Assembly: GCA_910584875.1 (NCBI GenBank)
Contig: CAJUDA010000017.1
Span: 1-64,000 of the forward strand
Direction of reading: 5' to 3'
Length of the DNA stretch: 64,000 bases
Origin: an uncultured Eubacterium sp.
Lineage (GTDB): Bacteria; Bacillota; Clostridia; Lachnospirales; Lachnospiraceae
The notes under the pieces are model-generated. The model was not told the origin of the DNA. It was given only the letters and a program-made list of their open reading frames with translations, and searched no databases. This document shows, piece after piece, positions 33,592 to 42,825 of the stretch; positions within the stretch are counted from its first letter, which is position 1; each line of letters begins with the position of its first letter. Both the position numbers and the translations under genes were made by a program.

Positions 33592-33765
33592 AGACAAGGT
33601 AGAGGTGCGGATTTTATCAGTAGGCAGCTGGACATGTCAGGCATGGGGGAGAGCTGTTGAAAGGAACATCCGCCGAAGGGGAAATCTGCCTGTACATTTT
33701 TCCTCTGGCTGCATAGTGAATAACTATGTGACTGTCATCTGTAAGATGGAGTGCTACTCATAGGA
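33592..33765 (+). promoter_or_regulatory. Lysine riboswitch (L box) aptamer
   Basis: The conserved L-box landmarks occur in order. AGGTAGAGGTGCGG lies near 33597, then ATCAGTAGGCAG, GGGGAGAGCTGTTGAAAGG, AACATCCGCCGAAGGGG, CCTCTGGCTGCATAGTG, a short stem, GACTGTCATCTG and GATGGAGTGCTACT near 33760. An intrinsic terminator follows at once and the next gene is dapA. High lysine should therefore favour termination and lower diaminopimelate and lysine synthesis. An open frame across this stretch is a coincidence. Confidence 0.96.
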
Positions 33766-33776
33766 TAGATCATGGT

Positions 33777-33809
33777 AAGAGCCGGCACTTTGGGTGCCGG
33801 TTTTTTTTA
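33777..33809 (+). terminator. Expression-platform terminator of the lysine riboswitch
   Basis: AGCCGGCAC pairs with GTGCCGGTT around TTTGG, followed by a run of T. It sits between the aptamer and dapA and is the likely switch point. Confidence 0.93.
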
Positions 33810-33890
33810 TCTGATTAGGATAGTTCGCCTCTGGCGTTGCCTGCCAGCTTACAGAAAAAATGGCAAAACGTGATAGAAAGGATGAGTGAA

Positions 33891-34781
33891 ATGGCTATTT
33901 TTACGGGAGCCGGTGTGGCATTAGTTACACCAATGAATGAAGATGGAACTGTAAATTATGGAAAAATGAAAGAGATTCTGGAGTTCCAGATCGCAAATCA
34001 TACGGATGCGATCATTATCTGTGGGACAACAGGAGAGGCGTCTACGCTCAGTGATGAGGAACACATTGAGTGTATCCGGTATACCTGTGAGGTTGTGGAT
34101 AAAAGGATTCCGGTTATCGCAGGAACGGGATCGAATTGTACGGCATCTGCAGTATATCTGTCACAGGAAGCAGAAAAGGCCGGGGCAGACGGGCTTTTGC
34201 TGGTGACGCCGTATTATAACAAGGCGACGCAGAACGGGTTGAAGAAGCATTATATTGCAGTAGCCGAAAGTGTAAAGATCCCGATCATTCTCTATAATGT
34301 GCCGAGCCGGACCGGCACCACCATTGCCCCGCAGACATTGGTGGAACTCTGCACTGAGGTCCCGAATATTGTGGGAGTAAAGGATGCTACCGGAGATATT
34401 TCAGAGGTGGCGCAGGTGATGAGTCTGGCAGAGGGAAAGGTGGACCTGTATTCCGGCAATGATGACCAGATTACGGCAATTCTTTCCCTGGGAGGTAAGG
34501 GCGTGATTTCTGTTCTGTCTAATATTCTGCCACAGGAGACTCATGACATTGTGGCGTCATATCTGGAGGGGGATGTAGAAAAGAGCAGGGAACTGCAGTT
34601 AAAGTATTTTGAACTGGCAAAAGCACTGTTCCTTGAGGTAAACCCGATTCCCGTCAAGAAGGCGATGAATCTGATGGGTATGGAGGTGGGAAGCCTTCGC
34701 CTGCCGCTGACAGAGATGGAAGAGGACAATGCGGCGAAACTTGCCCAGAAAATGAGAGAAGCAGGGATAACAGTTAAATGA
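33891..34781 (+). CDS. dapA: 4-hydroxy-tetrahydrodipicolinate synthase
   Basis: DapA (296 aa) condenses pyruvate with aspartate semialdehyde at the first committed step to diaminopimelate and lysine. The Schiff-base Lys is K164 in GVKDATGD, the catalytic Tyr lies in LYNVPSRTG, and GTTGEASTLS binds the substrate carboxylate. The start at 33891 has AAAGGA eight bases upstream; frames from 33837 or 33882 lack a good site. It is under lysine-riboswitch control and is followed by dapB. Confidence 0.96.
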   Translation: MAIFTGAGVALVTPMNEDGTVNYGKMKEILEFQIANHTDAIIICGTTGEASTLSDEEHIECIRYTCEVVDKRIPVIAGTGSNCTASAVYLSQEAEKAGADGLLLVTPYYNKATQNGLKKHYIAVAESVKIPIILYNVPSRTGTTIAPQTLVELCTEVPNIVGVKDATGDISEVAQVMSLAEGKVDLYSGNDDQITAILSLGGKGVISVLSNILPQETHDIVASYLEGDVEKSRELQLKYFELAKALFLEVNPIPVKKAMNLMGMEVGSLRLPLTEMEEDNAAKLAQKMREAGITVK

Positions 34782-34814
34782 TACGCGAGCGGGCGCTTCA
34801 GAATGGAGGATAAA

Positions 34815-35576
34815 ATGACAAGAATTATTATGAGTGGCTGCAATGGCGCCATGGGAAGAACGATCTCGGAGATTGTAAAGGAGGATCCGGATGCTGAGAT
34901 CGTCGCCGGTATTGATGTGGTGGACAAGGGAGGAAATGAGTATCCGGTCTTTTCAAAAATAGAGGACTGTACGGTGGAGGCAGATGCCGTGATTGATTTT
35001 TCAACGCCAAAGATACTTGACGATTTGTTTGCTTATTGTGAGGCAAAGAAAATCCCTATTGTTCTCTGCACGACCGGATATACGGATGAACAGCTCGCAC
35101 GGATCGAGGCGGCATCCGAGAAGATCGCCGTGCTCAAGTCGGCGAATATGTCACTGGGGATCAATACACTGCTGAAACTGGTGCAGGATGCAGCGAAGGT
35201 TCTGGCGGCTGAGGGGTTTGATGTTGAGATCGTGGAGAGACATCACAATCAGAAACTGGACGCTCCGTCGGGGACCGCGCTGGCACTTGCCGATTCGGTC
35301 AATGAGGCGATGGGAAACCAGTACGAATACATTTATGACCGTTCCCAGAGAAGGGAAAAACGTGGCAAAAAAGAACTGGGACTGTCTGCTGTACGGGGAG
35401 GTACGATCGTAGGGGAACACGATGTGATCTTTGCCGGAAAGGATGAAGTCATTACATTTTCCCATTCCGCCTACAGCAAAGCGGTGTTTGGCAAAGGGGC
35501 CGTGTCAGCGGCAAAATTTCTGAATGGCAGGGAGAGCGGCCGGTACGAGATGGCGGACGTGATCGCAGGGAATTAG
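34815..35576 (+). CDS. dapB: 4-hydroxy-tetrahydrodipicolinate reductase
   Basis: DapB (253 aa) reduces the DapA product with NAD(P)H. The N-terminal Rossmann motif is SGCNGAMGRTI, the cofactor loop is STPKILDDL, and the catalytic VERHHNQKLDAPSGTAL is intact. ATG 34815 has a GGAGG site five bases upstream; an ATG at 34803 is less likely. It shares the riboswitch-controlled transcript with dapA. murF follows after 22 bases and may be co-transcribed, which would link peptide precursor and lysine supply. Confidence 0.95.
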   Translation: MTRIIMSGCNGAMGRTISEIVKEDPDAEIVAGIDVVDKGGNEYPVFSKIEDCTVEADAVIDFSTPKILDDLFAYCEAKKIPIVLCTTGYTDEQLARIEAASEKIAVLKSANMSLGINTLLKLVQDAAKVLAAEGFDVEIVERHHNQKLDAPSGTALALADSVNEAMGNQYEYIYDRSQRREKRGKKELGLSAVRGGTIVGEHDVIFAGKDEVITFSHSAYSKAVFGKGAVSAAKFLNGRESGRYEMADVIAGN

Positions 35577-35598
35577 TTATCGTGATGGAGAGAAGACA

Positions 35599-37002
35599 AT
35601 GAAACCTATTTTGATAGAGGATATTGTGAGAGCAGCGGGTGGGACCCTTCTCTGGGGAAATGCAGGCGCTGAGGTGGATCATGTGATCATTGATTCCAGG
35701 GAGGCGGCGCCGGGGGCACTGTTTGTTCCCCTGATCGGGGAACGGGTCGATGCCCACCGGTTTATACCGGATGTACTGGAAAAAGGGGCTGCCTGTACCT
35801 TTACTTCAGATGCCGGTATCCGGGGCGGATCCGGCGCTGGTATCCATGTGGCAGATACCCTTCAGGCACTGCAGGACCTTGCGGCATGGTACAGGAACCA
35901 GTTTACGCTTCCTGTTATCGGTATCACAGGAAGTGTTGGCAAGACCACCACGAAAGAGATGATCGCAGCAGTCATGGACACGAAATATAAGACGGTGAGG
36001 ACGCTGCGGAATCTCAACAGCCAGATCGGGCTGGCGCTGATGATGTTCTGCCTGGATGATGAGACAGAGATGGCGGTCTATGAGATGGGTATCAGCATGC
36101 CGGGCGAGATGGACCGGCTGGTGGATATCGCCCGGCCGGAAACGGCGGTGATCACGAATATCGGTGTTTCCCACATCGGTAATCTCGGGAGCAGGGAGAG
36201 GATCTGCGAAGAAAAGGGAAAGATCATCACGAATTTTTCCCGGCAGGGAAAGCTGTATGTCTGTGGGAACGGCGATCTCAGGGAAATGTCTGCTGCCTGC
36301 ATCCCCTATGGCAGATGCCGGGGAGAGTGTGAGACCATATATTATGGAACGGAACAGGACTGTCTTTATTATGGCGACAGGATCCAGACAACAGAAGCGG
36401 GACAGCGTTTTATCTTTCACTATCCGGAAGGAGAGACAGAGGTACGTTTAAGTGTAATGGGGATCCATAATGTCAATAATGCCGTGGCAGCACTGGCGCT
36501 TGCCTGTCAGTATGATGTTCCTCTGGAGGGGGCGGTCAGGGCGCTGGCGGATTATCAGCCGATCGCCATGCGAGGTGTGGTAAAAGAAGCACATGGTGTG
36601 CATATCATTGATGATACCTATAATGCAAGCCCGGATTCCATTAACAGTAATCTGCGTGCCCTGTTTGATCATAGTCCGTCTGGCGGAAAGATTGCGGTGC
36701 TGGCAGATGTGCTGGAACTGGGGGAGCGTTCCCATGAACTGCATGAAGGGATAGGCAGGTTTATTGTAGAGGAAGCGGAACAGGGCAGGAAGCTGTCTCT
36801 CCTGGTAACAATGGGAGAGGAATCCAGGGCGGTCCATGATCATGTGGCGGCCAGCTCAGATATTCCGGTGGTACACTGCAGGGATCAGGAAGAGGCAGCA
36901 CAGGCAGTCCGTACCAGGATGACAGAAGGAGACTGGATTCTGGTAAAGGGATCCCGTGGTATGCATATGGATGAAGTGGTGGAGCGGTTGACAAAGGAGT
37001 GA
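35599..37002 (+). CDS. murF: UDP-MurNAc-tripeptide--D-Ala-D-Ala ligase
   Basis: MurF (467 aa) adds D-Ala-D-Ala to the peptidoglycan precursor in the cytoplasm. The N-terminal substrate domain (1-100), the ATP-binding GITGSVGKTTTKEM (about 108-121), the SMPGEMDRLVDIARPETAVI stretch and the C-terminal DDTYNASPDSI are all typical. It lies just after dapB and four bases before priA. MurF consumes a product that depends on the diaminopimelate made by dapA and dapB, a sensible neighbourhood. Confidence 0.95.
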   Translation: MKPILIEDIVRAAGGTLLWGNAGAEVDHVIIDSREAAPGALFVPLIGERVDAHRFIPDVLEKGAACTFTSDAGIRGGSGAGIHVADTLQALQDLAAWYRNQFTLPVIGITGSVGKTTTKEMIAAVMDTKYKTVRTLRNLNSQIGLALMMFCLDDETEMAVYEMGISMPGEMDRLVDIARPETAVITNIGVSHIGNLGSRERICEEKGKIITNFSRQGKLYVCGNGDLREMSAACIPYGRCRGECETIYYGTEQDCLYYGDRIQTTEAGQRFIFHYPEGETEVRLSVMGIHNVNNAVAALALACQYDVPLEGAVRALADYQPIAMRGVVKEAHGVHIIDDTYNASPDSINSNLRALFDHSPSGGKIAVLADVLELGERSHELHEGIGRFIVEEAEQGRKLSLLVTMGEESRAVHDHVAASSDIPVVHCRDQEEAAQAVRTRMTEGDWILVKGSRGMHMDEVVERLTKE

Positions 37003-37006
37003 CAGC

Positions 37007-39247
37007 TTGTTTGCAGATGTGATCGTGGATATCTCGGTGGAGGCGCTGGACAGGACATTTCAATACCGGGTACCGGAAGAAATGAAAGACAGGGTGTCGC
37101 TGGGCTGCCGTGTAAAAATCCCATTTGGCAGGGCAGACCGGGAGATATCCGGTTTTGTCATCGGTTTATCCGATGAGGCAAAATGGCCGGTGGAAAAAAT
37201 CAAAAGCCTGACTGCCATAGATGAAAACGAGATCCCGGTGGAAGGACAGCTTCTGAAGCTGGCGGCATGGATCCGTGAATACTATGGCGCTACGATGAAC
37301 GAGGCACTGAAAACGGTACTGCCAGTGAAGAAACAGATTAAGTCAGTGGAAGAACACTGGCTTACTTTTGCTGTTTCGAGAGAACAGGCGGAGAGAGAAC
37401 GGGACCGCTGCCGGCTCCGCCATTTCAGGGCGAAGGAAAGGCTGCTTGCCGGGATGCTGGAAGAGGGAGGGGAGATGACAACCCGTCTGGCTGCAAAGAA
37501 ATATAATGCGACAAAGACAGTGGTAGACGGTCTGGTAAAACAGGGGATTCTTCTGGTGACAGACCGCAGACGTTACCGCAACCCATTCCAGACAGAACCA
37601 GATACGTCCGATGCGATCGTGTTAAATGATCAGCAGCGGAAGGTGGCAGAGCATTTCTGCCGGCAGTACCGGCAGGGGATCCGTGGTACCTATCTTTTAT
37701 ATGGTGTCACTGGCAGCGGTAAAACCGAAGTATATATGGAGATGATCCGTCAGGCGCTCCTGCTCGGACAGCAGGTTATCGTCCTGATCCCGGAGATCGC
37801 GCTGACATACCAGACGGTGAAACGGTTTCAGAGACAATTTGGCGACAGGGTATCTGTTCTGAACTCCCGTATGTCAGACGGAGAGAGATATGATCAGTAT
37901 GAAAGAGCTAAAAAAGGTGAGATTGATATTATCGTAGGTCCCCGGTCTGCCCTGTTTATTCCCTTTGCGCACCTGGGTCTGATCATTATGGATGAGGAAC
38001 ATGAAAACAGTTATAAAAGTGAAAGTCCTCCCAAATACCATGCCAGGGAGGTGGCACTGCAGAGGGCAGCCATGGCAGGGGCAAGCGTCGTGCTGGGATC
38101 GGCCACTCCTTCTGTGGAAACCTATCTGGCGGCGGGAGAGGGACGTTATCATATGTACCGGCTGACAGAGAGAGCGGGAGGGGCACAGATGCCGCAGGTT
38201 CATGTGGTGGATCTGCGGGAAGAACTGAAAGCGAAGAACCGTTCGATATTCAGCCGGCTGCTGCAGCAGAAGATCAGGGAGAGGCTGGAGAGACAGGAGC
38301 AGGTGATACTTTTTCTGAACCGGAGAGGGTATGCGGGCCATGTTTCTTGTCGCAGCTGTGGTTTTGTGTTAAAATGTAATCACTGTGAAGTTTCGATGAC
38401 GGCACATAAAAATCATGTAGGCGAGGTTGATACACTGATCTGTCACTACTGTGGTCATGCTATAGCCATGCCGGAAGTATGTCCTGAGTGCGGATCTCCT
38501 TATATTGCCGCCTTTGGCATGGGGACGCAGAAAGTAGAAGAAATGCTTCACCGTACTTTTTCACAGGCGCGGATCCTGCGGATGGATGGAGATACAACCA
38601 GTGGGAAACAGGGGCATGAGAGGGTACTTGAACCATTTCGCCGGGGGGAGGCAGATATCCTGATCGGAACACAGATGATCGTGAAGGGCCACGATTTTCC
38701 CAACGTGACGCTGGTGGCAGCGCTGGCGGCGGATCTGGGTATGTATGATGGGGATTACCGTAGCAATGAGAGGACATTTGATCTTCTGATGCAGGCAGGC
38801 GGACGTGCAGGAAGGGGACAAAAGCCGGGTGAGATGATCATCCAGACATACAACCCGGAGCAGTATTGTGTGGAGGCTGTCCGTGTCCAGGACGCCGGAC
38901 TTTTTTATGAGAATGAGCTTGCGTACCGCCGGATGACAAGATACCCGCCTTATTCTTATATGATGGCAGTGCTTGTGCTGTCAGAAGATCAGCAGTGCGG
39001 AAAAAAATGTATCGGGGCGCTGGCTGCCCTTGCCGGATCAGCGGGCAGTGAGGTTTCGGTGATCGGACCGTCGGAGGCAGGACTGAGCCGTGCAAAGGAC
39101 CGGTTCCGGTATGTGTTGTATGTGAAAGCGGCGGAGGAAACAGCTGTGACAGAGGTAAAACATCAGATGGAGATGTTTAGCGCAGACGCGGAATGGGAAA
39201 AATCATGTAGTATTCAGTATGACAGGAATCCGATGTCGGTCTATTGA
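37007..39247 (+). CDS. priA: Primosomal protein N' (replication restart helicase PriA)
   Basis: PriA (746 aa) reloads the replisome at stalled forks. The 3'BD domain (1-110) begins VIVDISVEALDRTFQYRVP. The helicase core has GVTGSGKTEVYM (about 233-244), DEEHE and GSATPSVETY. The zinc region contains CRSCGFVLKCNHCEV and CHYCGHAIAMPEVCPECGS, a full set of eight Cys. IGTQMIVKGHDFPNVTLV belongs to motif V. The start is TTG at 37007, six bases after an AAAGGAG site. Confidence 0.95.
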   Translation: MFADVIVDISVEALDRTFQYRVPEEMKDRVSLGCRVKIPFGRADREISGFVIGLSDEAKWPVEKIKSLTAIDENEIPVEGQLLKLAAWIREYYGATMNEALKTVLPVKKQIKSVEEHWLTFAVSREQAERERDRCRLRHFRAKERLLAGMLEEGGEMTTRLAAKKYNATKTVVDGLVKQGILLVTDRRRYRNPFQTEPDTSDAIVLNDQQRKVAEHFCRQYRQGIRGTYLLYGVTGSGKTEVYMEMIRQALLLGQQVIVLIPEIALTYQTVKRFQRQFGDRVSVLNSRMSDGERYDQYERAKKGEIDIIVGPRSALFIPFAHLGLIIMDEEHENSYKSESPPKYHAREVALQRAAMAGASVVLGSATPSVETYLAAGEGRYHMYRLTERAGGAQMPQVHVVDLREELKAKNRSIFSRLLQQKIRERLERQEQVILFLNRRGYAGHVSCRSCGFVLKCNHCEVSMTAHKNHVGEVDTLICHYCGHAIAMPEVCPECGSPYIAAFGMGTQKVEEMLHRTFSQARILRMDGDTTSGKQGHERVLEPFRRGEADILIGTQMIVKGHDFPNVTLVAALAADLGMYDGDYRSNERTFDLLMQAGGRAGRGQKPGEMIIQTYNPEQYCVEAVRVQDAGLFYENELAYRRMTRYPPYSYMMAVLVLSEDQQCGKKCIGALAALAGSAGSEVSVIGPSEAGLSRAKDRFRYVLYVKAAEETAVTEVKHQMEMFSADAEWEKSCSIQYDRNPMSVY

Positions 39248-39298
39248 CTGCTGAGCTGGATAAAAGCCGGTTTATAATTTATTTAGGAGGATAAAAAT

Positions 39299-39781
39299 AT
39301 GGCGATAAGAAACATCAGGGTGATGGGTGATGACATTCTGACAAAAAAATGCAAACCAGTAAAGGAAATGACAGAAAAAAATAGAGAACTGGTCCAGGAT
39401 ATGCTGGATACGATGTACGAAGCAGACGGCGTGGGACTGGCAGCGCCGCAGGTGGGCATATTGAAGCGCATCGCGGTGGTGGATGTGACCGAGGAGAGAA
39501 ACCAGCCGATCGTGCTGGTAAACCCGGAGATCGTAAAAGAAGAAGGTGAACAGAGAGGCAGCGAAGGCTGTCTGAGCGTACCAGATAAAGTGGGGATTGT
39601 CGTGCGTCCCAATAAAGTAAAGGTAAAGGCGTATGATATTAATATGAAACCGATCACAGTCAAAGGCGAGGAGCTGCTGGCACGCGCCCTGGTGCATGAG
39701 ATCGAGCATCTGGACGGCATCCTGTATGTGGACCGTATCGAAGGAAGACTGTATGACGCCGATGAATGGCAGGAGGAATAA
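39299..39781 (+). CDS. def: Peptide deformylase
   Basis: Def (160 aa) removes the formyl group from nascent proteins. The three family motifs are complete: GVGLAAPQVG, EGCLSVP and the metal-binding HEIEHLDG. An AGGAGG site lies ahead of the ATG. The gene precedes fmt, the enzyme that adds the formyl group, as in many bacteria. Confidence 0.97.
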   Translation: MAIRNIRVMGDDILTKKCKPVKEMTEKNRELVQDMLDTMYEADGVGLAAPQVGILKRIAVVDVTEERNQPIVLVNPEIVKEEGEQRGSEGCLSVPDKVGIVVRPNKVKVKAYDINMKPITVKGEELLARALVHEIEHLDGILYVDRIEGRLYDADEWQEE

Positions 39782-39857
39782 AGCAAACGATGTTTGCTTT
39801 GCAAATTTGTGCCTGCGGCCCAAAGTTTGCGGGTGCTGGAAAGGTATGGGTATTCAT

Positions 39858-40793
39858 ATGAAAGTGATTTTTATGGGAACGCCGGATTTTGCAGTTCCTG
39901 TCCTGCAGGGACTGATCGATGCGCCAGAACATGAGGTGACTGCGGTGATCACACAGCCGGACAAAGCAAGAGGACGCAGCGGGAAGCTGGTCTTTACCCC
40001 GGTAAAGGAGCTTGCCGTATCACAGGACATACCAGTATATACGCCGCAGCGGGTAAAAGACCCGGAGTTTATAAAGATCCTCAGGGACATTCCCTGCGAC
40101 GTGATCGTGGTGGTGGCATTCGGACAGATTTTGTCAGAAGAGATACTTGCATTTCCGAAATACGGCTGCATCAATGTGCACGCTTCGCTCCTGCCAAGAT
40201 GGCGCGGTGCGGCGCCGATGCAGTGGGCGATCCTGGAAGGAGATAAAAAAACAGGGCTTACGACGATGCAGATGGATGCCGGACTGGATACTGGTGATAT
40301 GCTTTTTACGGAAGAAGTGGAGATTGATCCGGACGAGACGGGAGAGAGCCTGCATGACAGGCTGGCTTCCCTGGGGAGCGGTCTGCTGCTCCGCACCTTG
40401 TCGGCTGTGATGGAGGGGAAACTTCATCCGATACCACAGGAAGAAGGAGAGAGCACCTATGCCAGTATGCTGACAAAGGAGACCGGCAGACTGGATCTGA
40501 CCTGGGATGCGGCAAAACTGGACCGTTATATCCGGGGGCTCAATTCCTGGCCCAGTGCCTTTACCGGATATCGGGGTAAGACTTTGAAAATATGGAAAGC
40601 AGAGGTTCTGGACAGAGAGACGGGTGAGGTGCCGGGGACGGTAGTTGAGACGGCGAAAGACAGCTTTACCATACAGACAGGCAGGGGCTGCCTGAAAATT
40701 CTTGAAGTCCAGCTTGAGGGAAAGAAGCGGATGGATGCCGGCAGTTTTCTCCGGGGCGTCCATGTAGAGAAAGGAGAGAGGTTATGTATCTAG
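39858..40793 (+). CDS. fmt: Methionyl-tRNA formyltransferase
   Basis: Fmt (311 aa) formylates initiator Met-tRNA. MKVIFMGTPDFAVPVL at the start, VVVAFGQILSEEIL, HASLLPRWRGAAPMQWAI and the DAGLDTGDML loop are diagnostic. The C-terminal tRNA-binding domain begins near residue 205. The frame is open further upstream (39696), but that part overlaps def in another frame. ATG 39858 gives the standard N-terminus, and 39846 is an alternative. The 3' end overlaps the next gene by ten bases. Confidence 0.95.
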   Translation: MKVIFMGTPDFAVPVLQGLIDAPEHEVTAVITQPDKARGRSGKLVFTPVKELAVSQDIPVYTPQRVKDPEFIKILRDIPCDVIVVVAFGQILSEEILAFPKYGCINVHASLLPRWRGAAPMQWAILEGDKKTGLTTMQMDAGLDTGDMLFTEEVEIDPDETGESLHDRLASLGSGLLLRTLSAVMEGKLHPIPQEEGESTYASMLTKETGRLDLTWDAAKLDRYIRGLNSWPSAFTGYRGKTLKIWKAEVLDRETGEVPGTVVETAKDSFTIQTGRGCLKILEVQLEGKKRMDAGSFLRGVHVEKGERLCI

Positions 40794-41509
40794 GAGGTTA
40801 CGGTGGATTAGGCGGCTGGCATATGATGTGGGATCCTACGTATGTGCTTGTGCTGGCGGGCATCGTATTGTCCCTGATCGCATCAATGATGGTGAAGAGC
40901 ACCTTTTCCAGATATAGCACGGTACGCAGCTACAGCGGCATGACGGGAGCCCAGACGGCGCAGCGTATCCTTGAATATGCGGGGATCCGGGATGTCAGTA
41001 TTGTTCATGTATCCGGACATCTTACGGACCATTACAATCCAAAGACAAAGCAGGTGGCGTTATCGGATTCTGTGTATGGCAGCAACTCGGTGGCAGCAGT
41101 GGCGGTAGCGGCACACGAGTGCGGGCATGTGATCCAGCATGCCAATTCTTATAAGCCGCTGGCTCTGCGGTCGGCGCTGGTGCCGCTGGCAAATTTCGGG
41201 TCAGGGATTTCCTGGTTTGTCATTATAGCCGGACTGATCTTCAGTATCCAGCCATTAGTGACAGCGGGTATCATACTGTTCAGTTTTGCTGTGCTATTTC
41301 AGGTCGTGACACTTCCGGTAGAATTCAATGCCTCACGCCGTGCGCTGGGGATTCTGCAGGATACGGGGATTCTTGGAAATGAAGAAGGGCGTTCGGCAGG
41401 GAAGGTACTGCGTGCGGCAGCCCTCACTTATGTGGCAGCAGCGGCGGCGTCCATACTCCAGCTGCTCCGCCTGATTCTGCTGTCAGGAAGGAACCGGGAT
41501 GACGGATGA
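40784..41509 (+). CDS. Membrane zinc metallopeptidase (YugP family)
   Basis: This 241-aa membrane protein has one N-terminal helix (about 15-37) and two or three further helices after residue 130. The active-site motif AAHECGHVIQH is an HEXXH zinc site between them. The family is widespread in Firmicutes, but its substrate is not known. It is embedded in a translation-related operon and overlaps both fmt and rsmB. Confidence 0.88.
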   Translation: MYLGGYGGLGGWHMMWDPTYVLVLAGIVLSLIASMMVKSTFSRYSTVRSYSGMTGAQTAQRILEYAGIRDVSIVHVSGHLTDHYNPKTKQVALSDSVYGSNSVAAVAVAAHECGHVIQHANSYKPLALRSALVPLANFGSGISWFVIIAGLIFSIQPLVTAGIILFSFAVLFQVVTLPVEFNASRRALGILQDTGILGNEEGRSAGKVLRAAALTYVAAAAASILQLLRLILLSGRNRDDG

Positions 41510-42825
41510 GAGAATTTGCTTATGAGATTGTCTGTGGGACATTGGAAGAGGATGGTCACAGCGATGAATTGTTTCATGCACTTCTGCAGGAACACAAAGA
41601 GTGGTCTTCCCATCAGAAGAGTTTTTTGAAAAATCTGTCGTATGGGACGATAGAGCGCTGTATTGAACTGGACGGACTGTTGAACCAGTATTCCCGCATC
41701 CGGGTCAGGCAGATGGATCTGCCGGTCCGGACGGTACTCCGCATGGCGCTCTATGAGATCCGGTATATGGATCAGGTGCCGGAATCTGCCTCCTGCAACG
41801 AGGCCGTGGAACTGGTGAAAAGGAAGGGCGGAGAAAAATATGCTTCCTTTGTCAATGGTGTGCTCCGCACCCTGGTCAGACAGAAGGATTCCCTGGAAAT
41901 AAAAAAAGAGTGGGTCAGACTGTCCCTGCCAAAAGAATTGTATGAACACCTGTCAGCCAGCTATGGAAAGAAGACGGTGAAAAAGATCGGGGAAGCATTT
42001 CTGGAAAGGCGGGGTGAAATTACGCTTCATGTACGCACCGACCGGATCGCCGTCGATGTTTTCCGTGACAGACTGAATGAGACAGGGATCACCTGCCGCC
42101 CCGGGTATTATCATAAAGACGCCCTGATCCTGGAGGGCTCCCATGATATCAGGGAACTTCCGGGATATAAGGAAGGGTTGTTTTTTGTGCAGGATGAAAG
42201 TTCGATGCTGCCGGTGCTTTGTGCCGGGATCCGCCCGGGAGAATGTGTGATTGACGTCTGCAGTGCTCCGGGAGGTAAGGCGATGCACGCCCTGATGGAG
42301 CTGCAGGGGAAGGGTGGGCTGTTGGCACGGGATATCAGCGAGGGCAAAGTGTCGCGTATCCGGGAAAATATAAAACGGATGCAGTTTCCTGATGTCACCT
42401 TCCAGGTATGGGATGCGGCAGTGCCAGATCCTGACAACAGGGAAAAGGCGGATGTGGTACTGGCAGATGTTCCCTGTTCCGGGATCGGTATCATCGGGCG
42501 CAAGCCGGAGATCAAATATCATGCACTGGAGTCTGCCGCAGAGCTTGTTCCGCTGCAGCGGAACATCTGCCGTGCCTCTGCCGGACTTCTAAAGCCGGGT
42601 GGTGTGATGATCTACAGTACCTGCACGATCCATCACGCTGAAAATGAGGAAAATGTTATGTGGATGGAAGAAAAACTGGGACTGGAGAGGGAGAGCCTGG
42701 ATGAGTATCTGCCGGAGATCCTCCGCAACCGGATGACGGCGCAGGGAATGCTGCAGATGATTCCGGGTATACAGCAGAGCGACGGTTTTTTTGTGGCAAG
42801 ATTAAAGAAGGTGGGAAGAGGATGA
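41506..42825 (+). CDS. rsmB: 16S rRNA (cytosine-967-C5) methyltransferase
   Basis: RsmB (439 aa) methylates C967 of 16S rRNA. The N-terminal NusB-like RNA-binding domain (about 1-130) is followed by the SAM-binding DVCSAPGGKAMH. The catalytic Cys pair lies in DVPCSGIGIIGRKPEIK and YSTCTIH. The C-terminal segment ends in FFVARLKKVG. It overlaps the metallopeptidase and rlmN genes by ATGA junctions at both ends. Confidence 0.94.
   Translation: MREFAYEIVCGTLEEDGHSDELFHALLQEHKEWSSHQKSFLKNLSYGTIERCIELDGLLNQYSRIRVRQMDLPVRTVLRMALYEIRYMDQVPESASCNEAVELVKRKGGEKYASFVNGVLRTLVRQKDSLEIKKEWVRLSLPKELYEHLSASYGKKTVKKIGEAFLERRGEITLHVRTDRIAVDVFRDRLNETGITCRPGYYHKDALILEGSHDIRELPGYKEGLFFVQDESSMLPVLCAGIRPGECVIDVCSAPGGKAMHALMELQGKGGLLARDISEGKVSRIRENIKRMQFPDVTFQVWDAAVPDPDNREKADVVLADVPCSGIGIIGRKPEIKYHALESAAELVPLQRNICRASAGLLKPGGVMIYSTCTIHHAENEENVMWMEEKLGLERESLDEYLPEILRNRMTAQGMLQMIPGIQQSDGFFVARLKKVGRG

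Noticed and set aside
33560..33763. Open frame of 67 codons between cobO and dapA
   Set aside because: It lies wholly within the lysine riboswitch, whose conserved landmarks explain the sequence.
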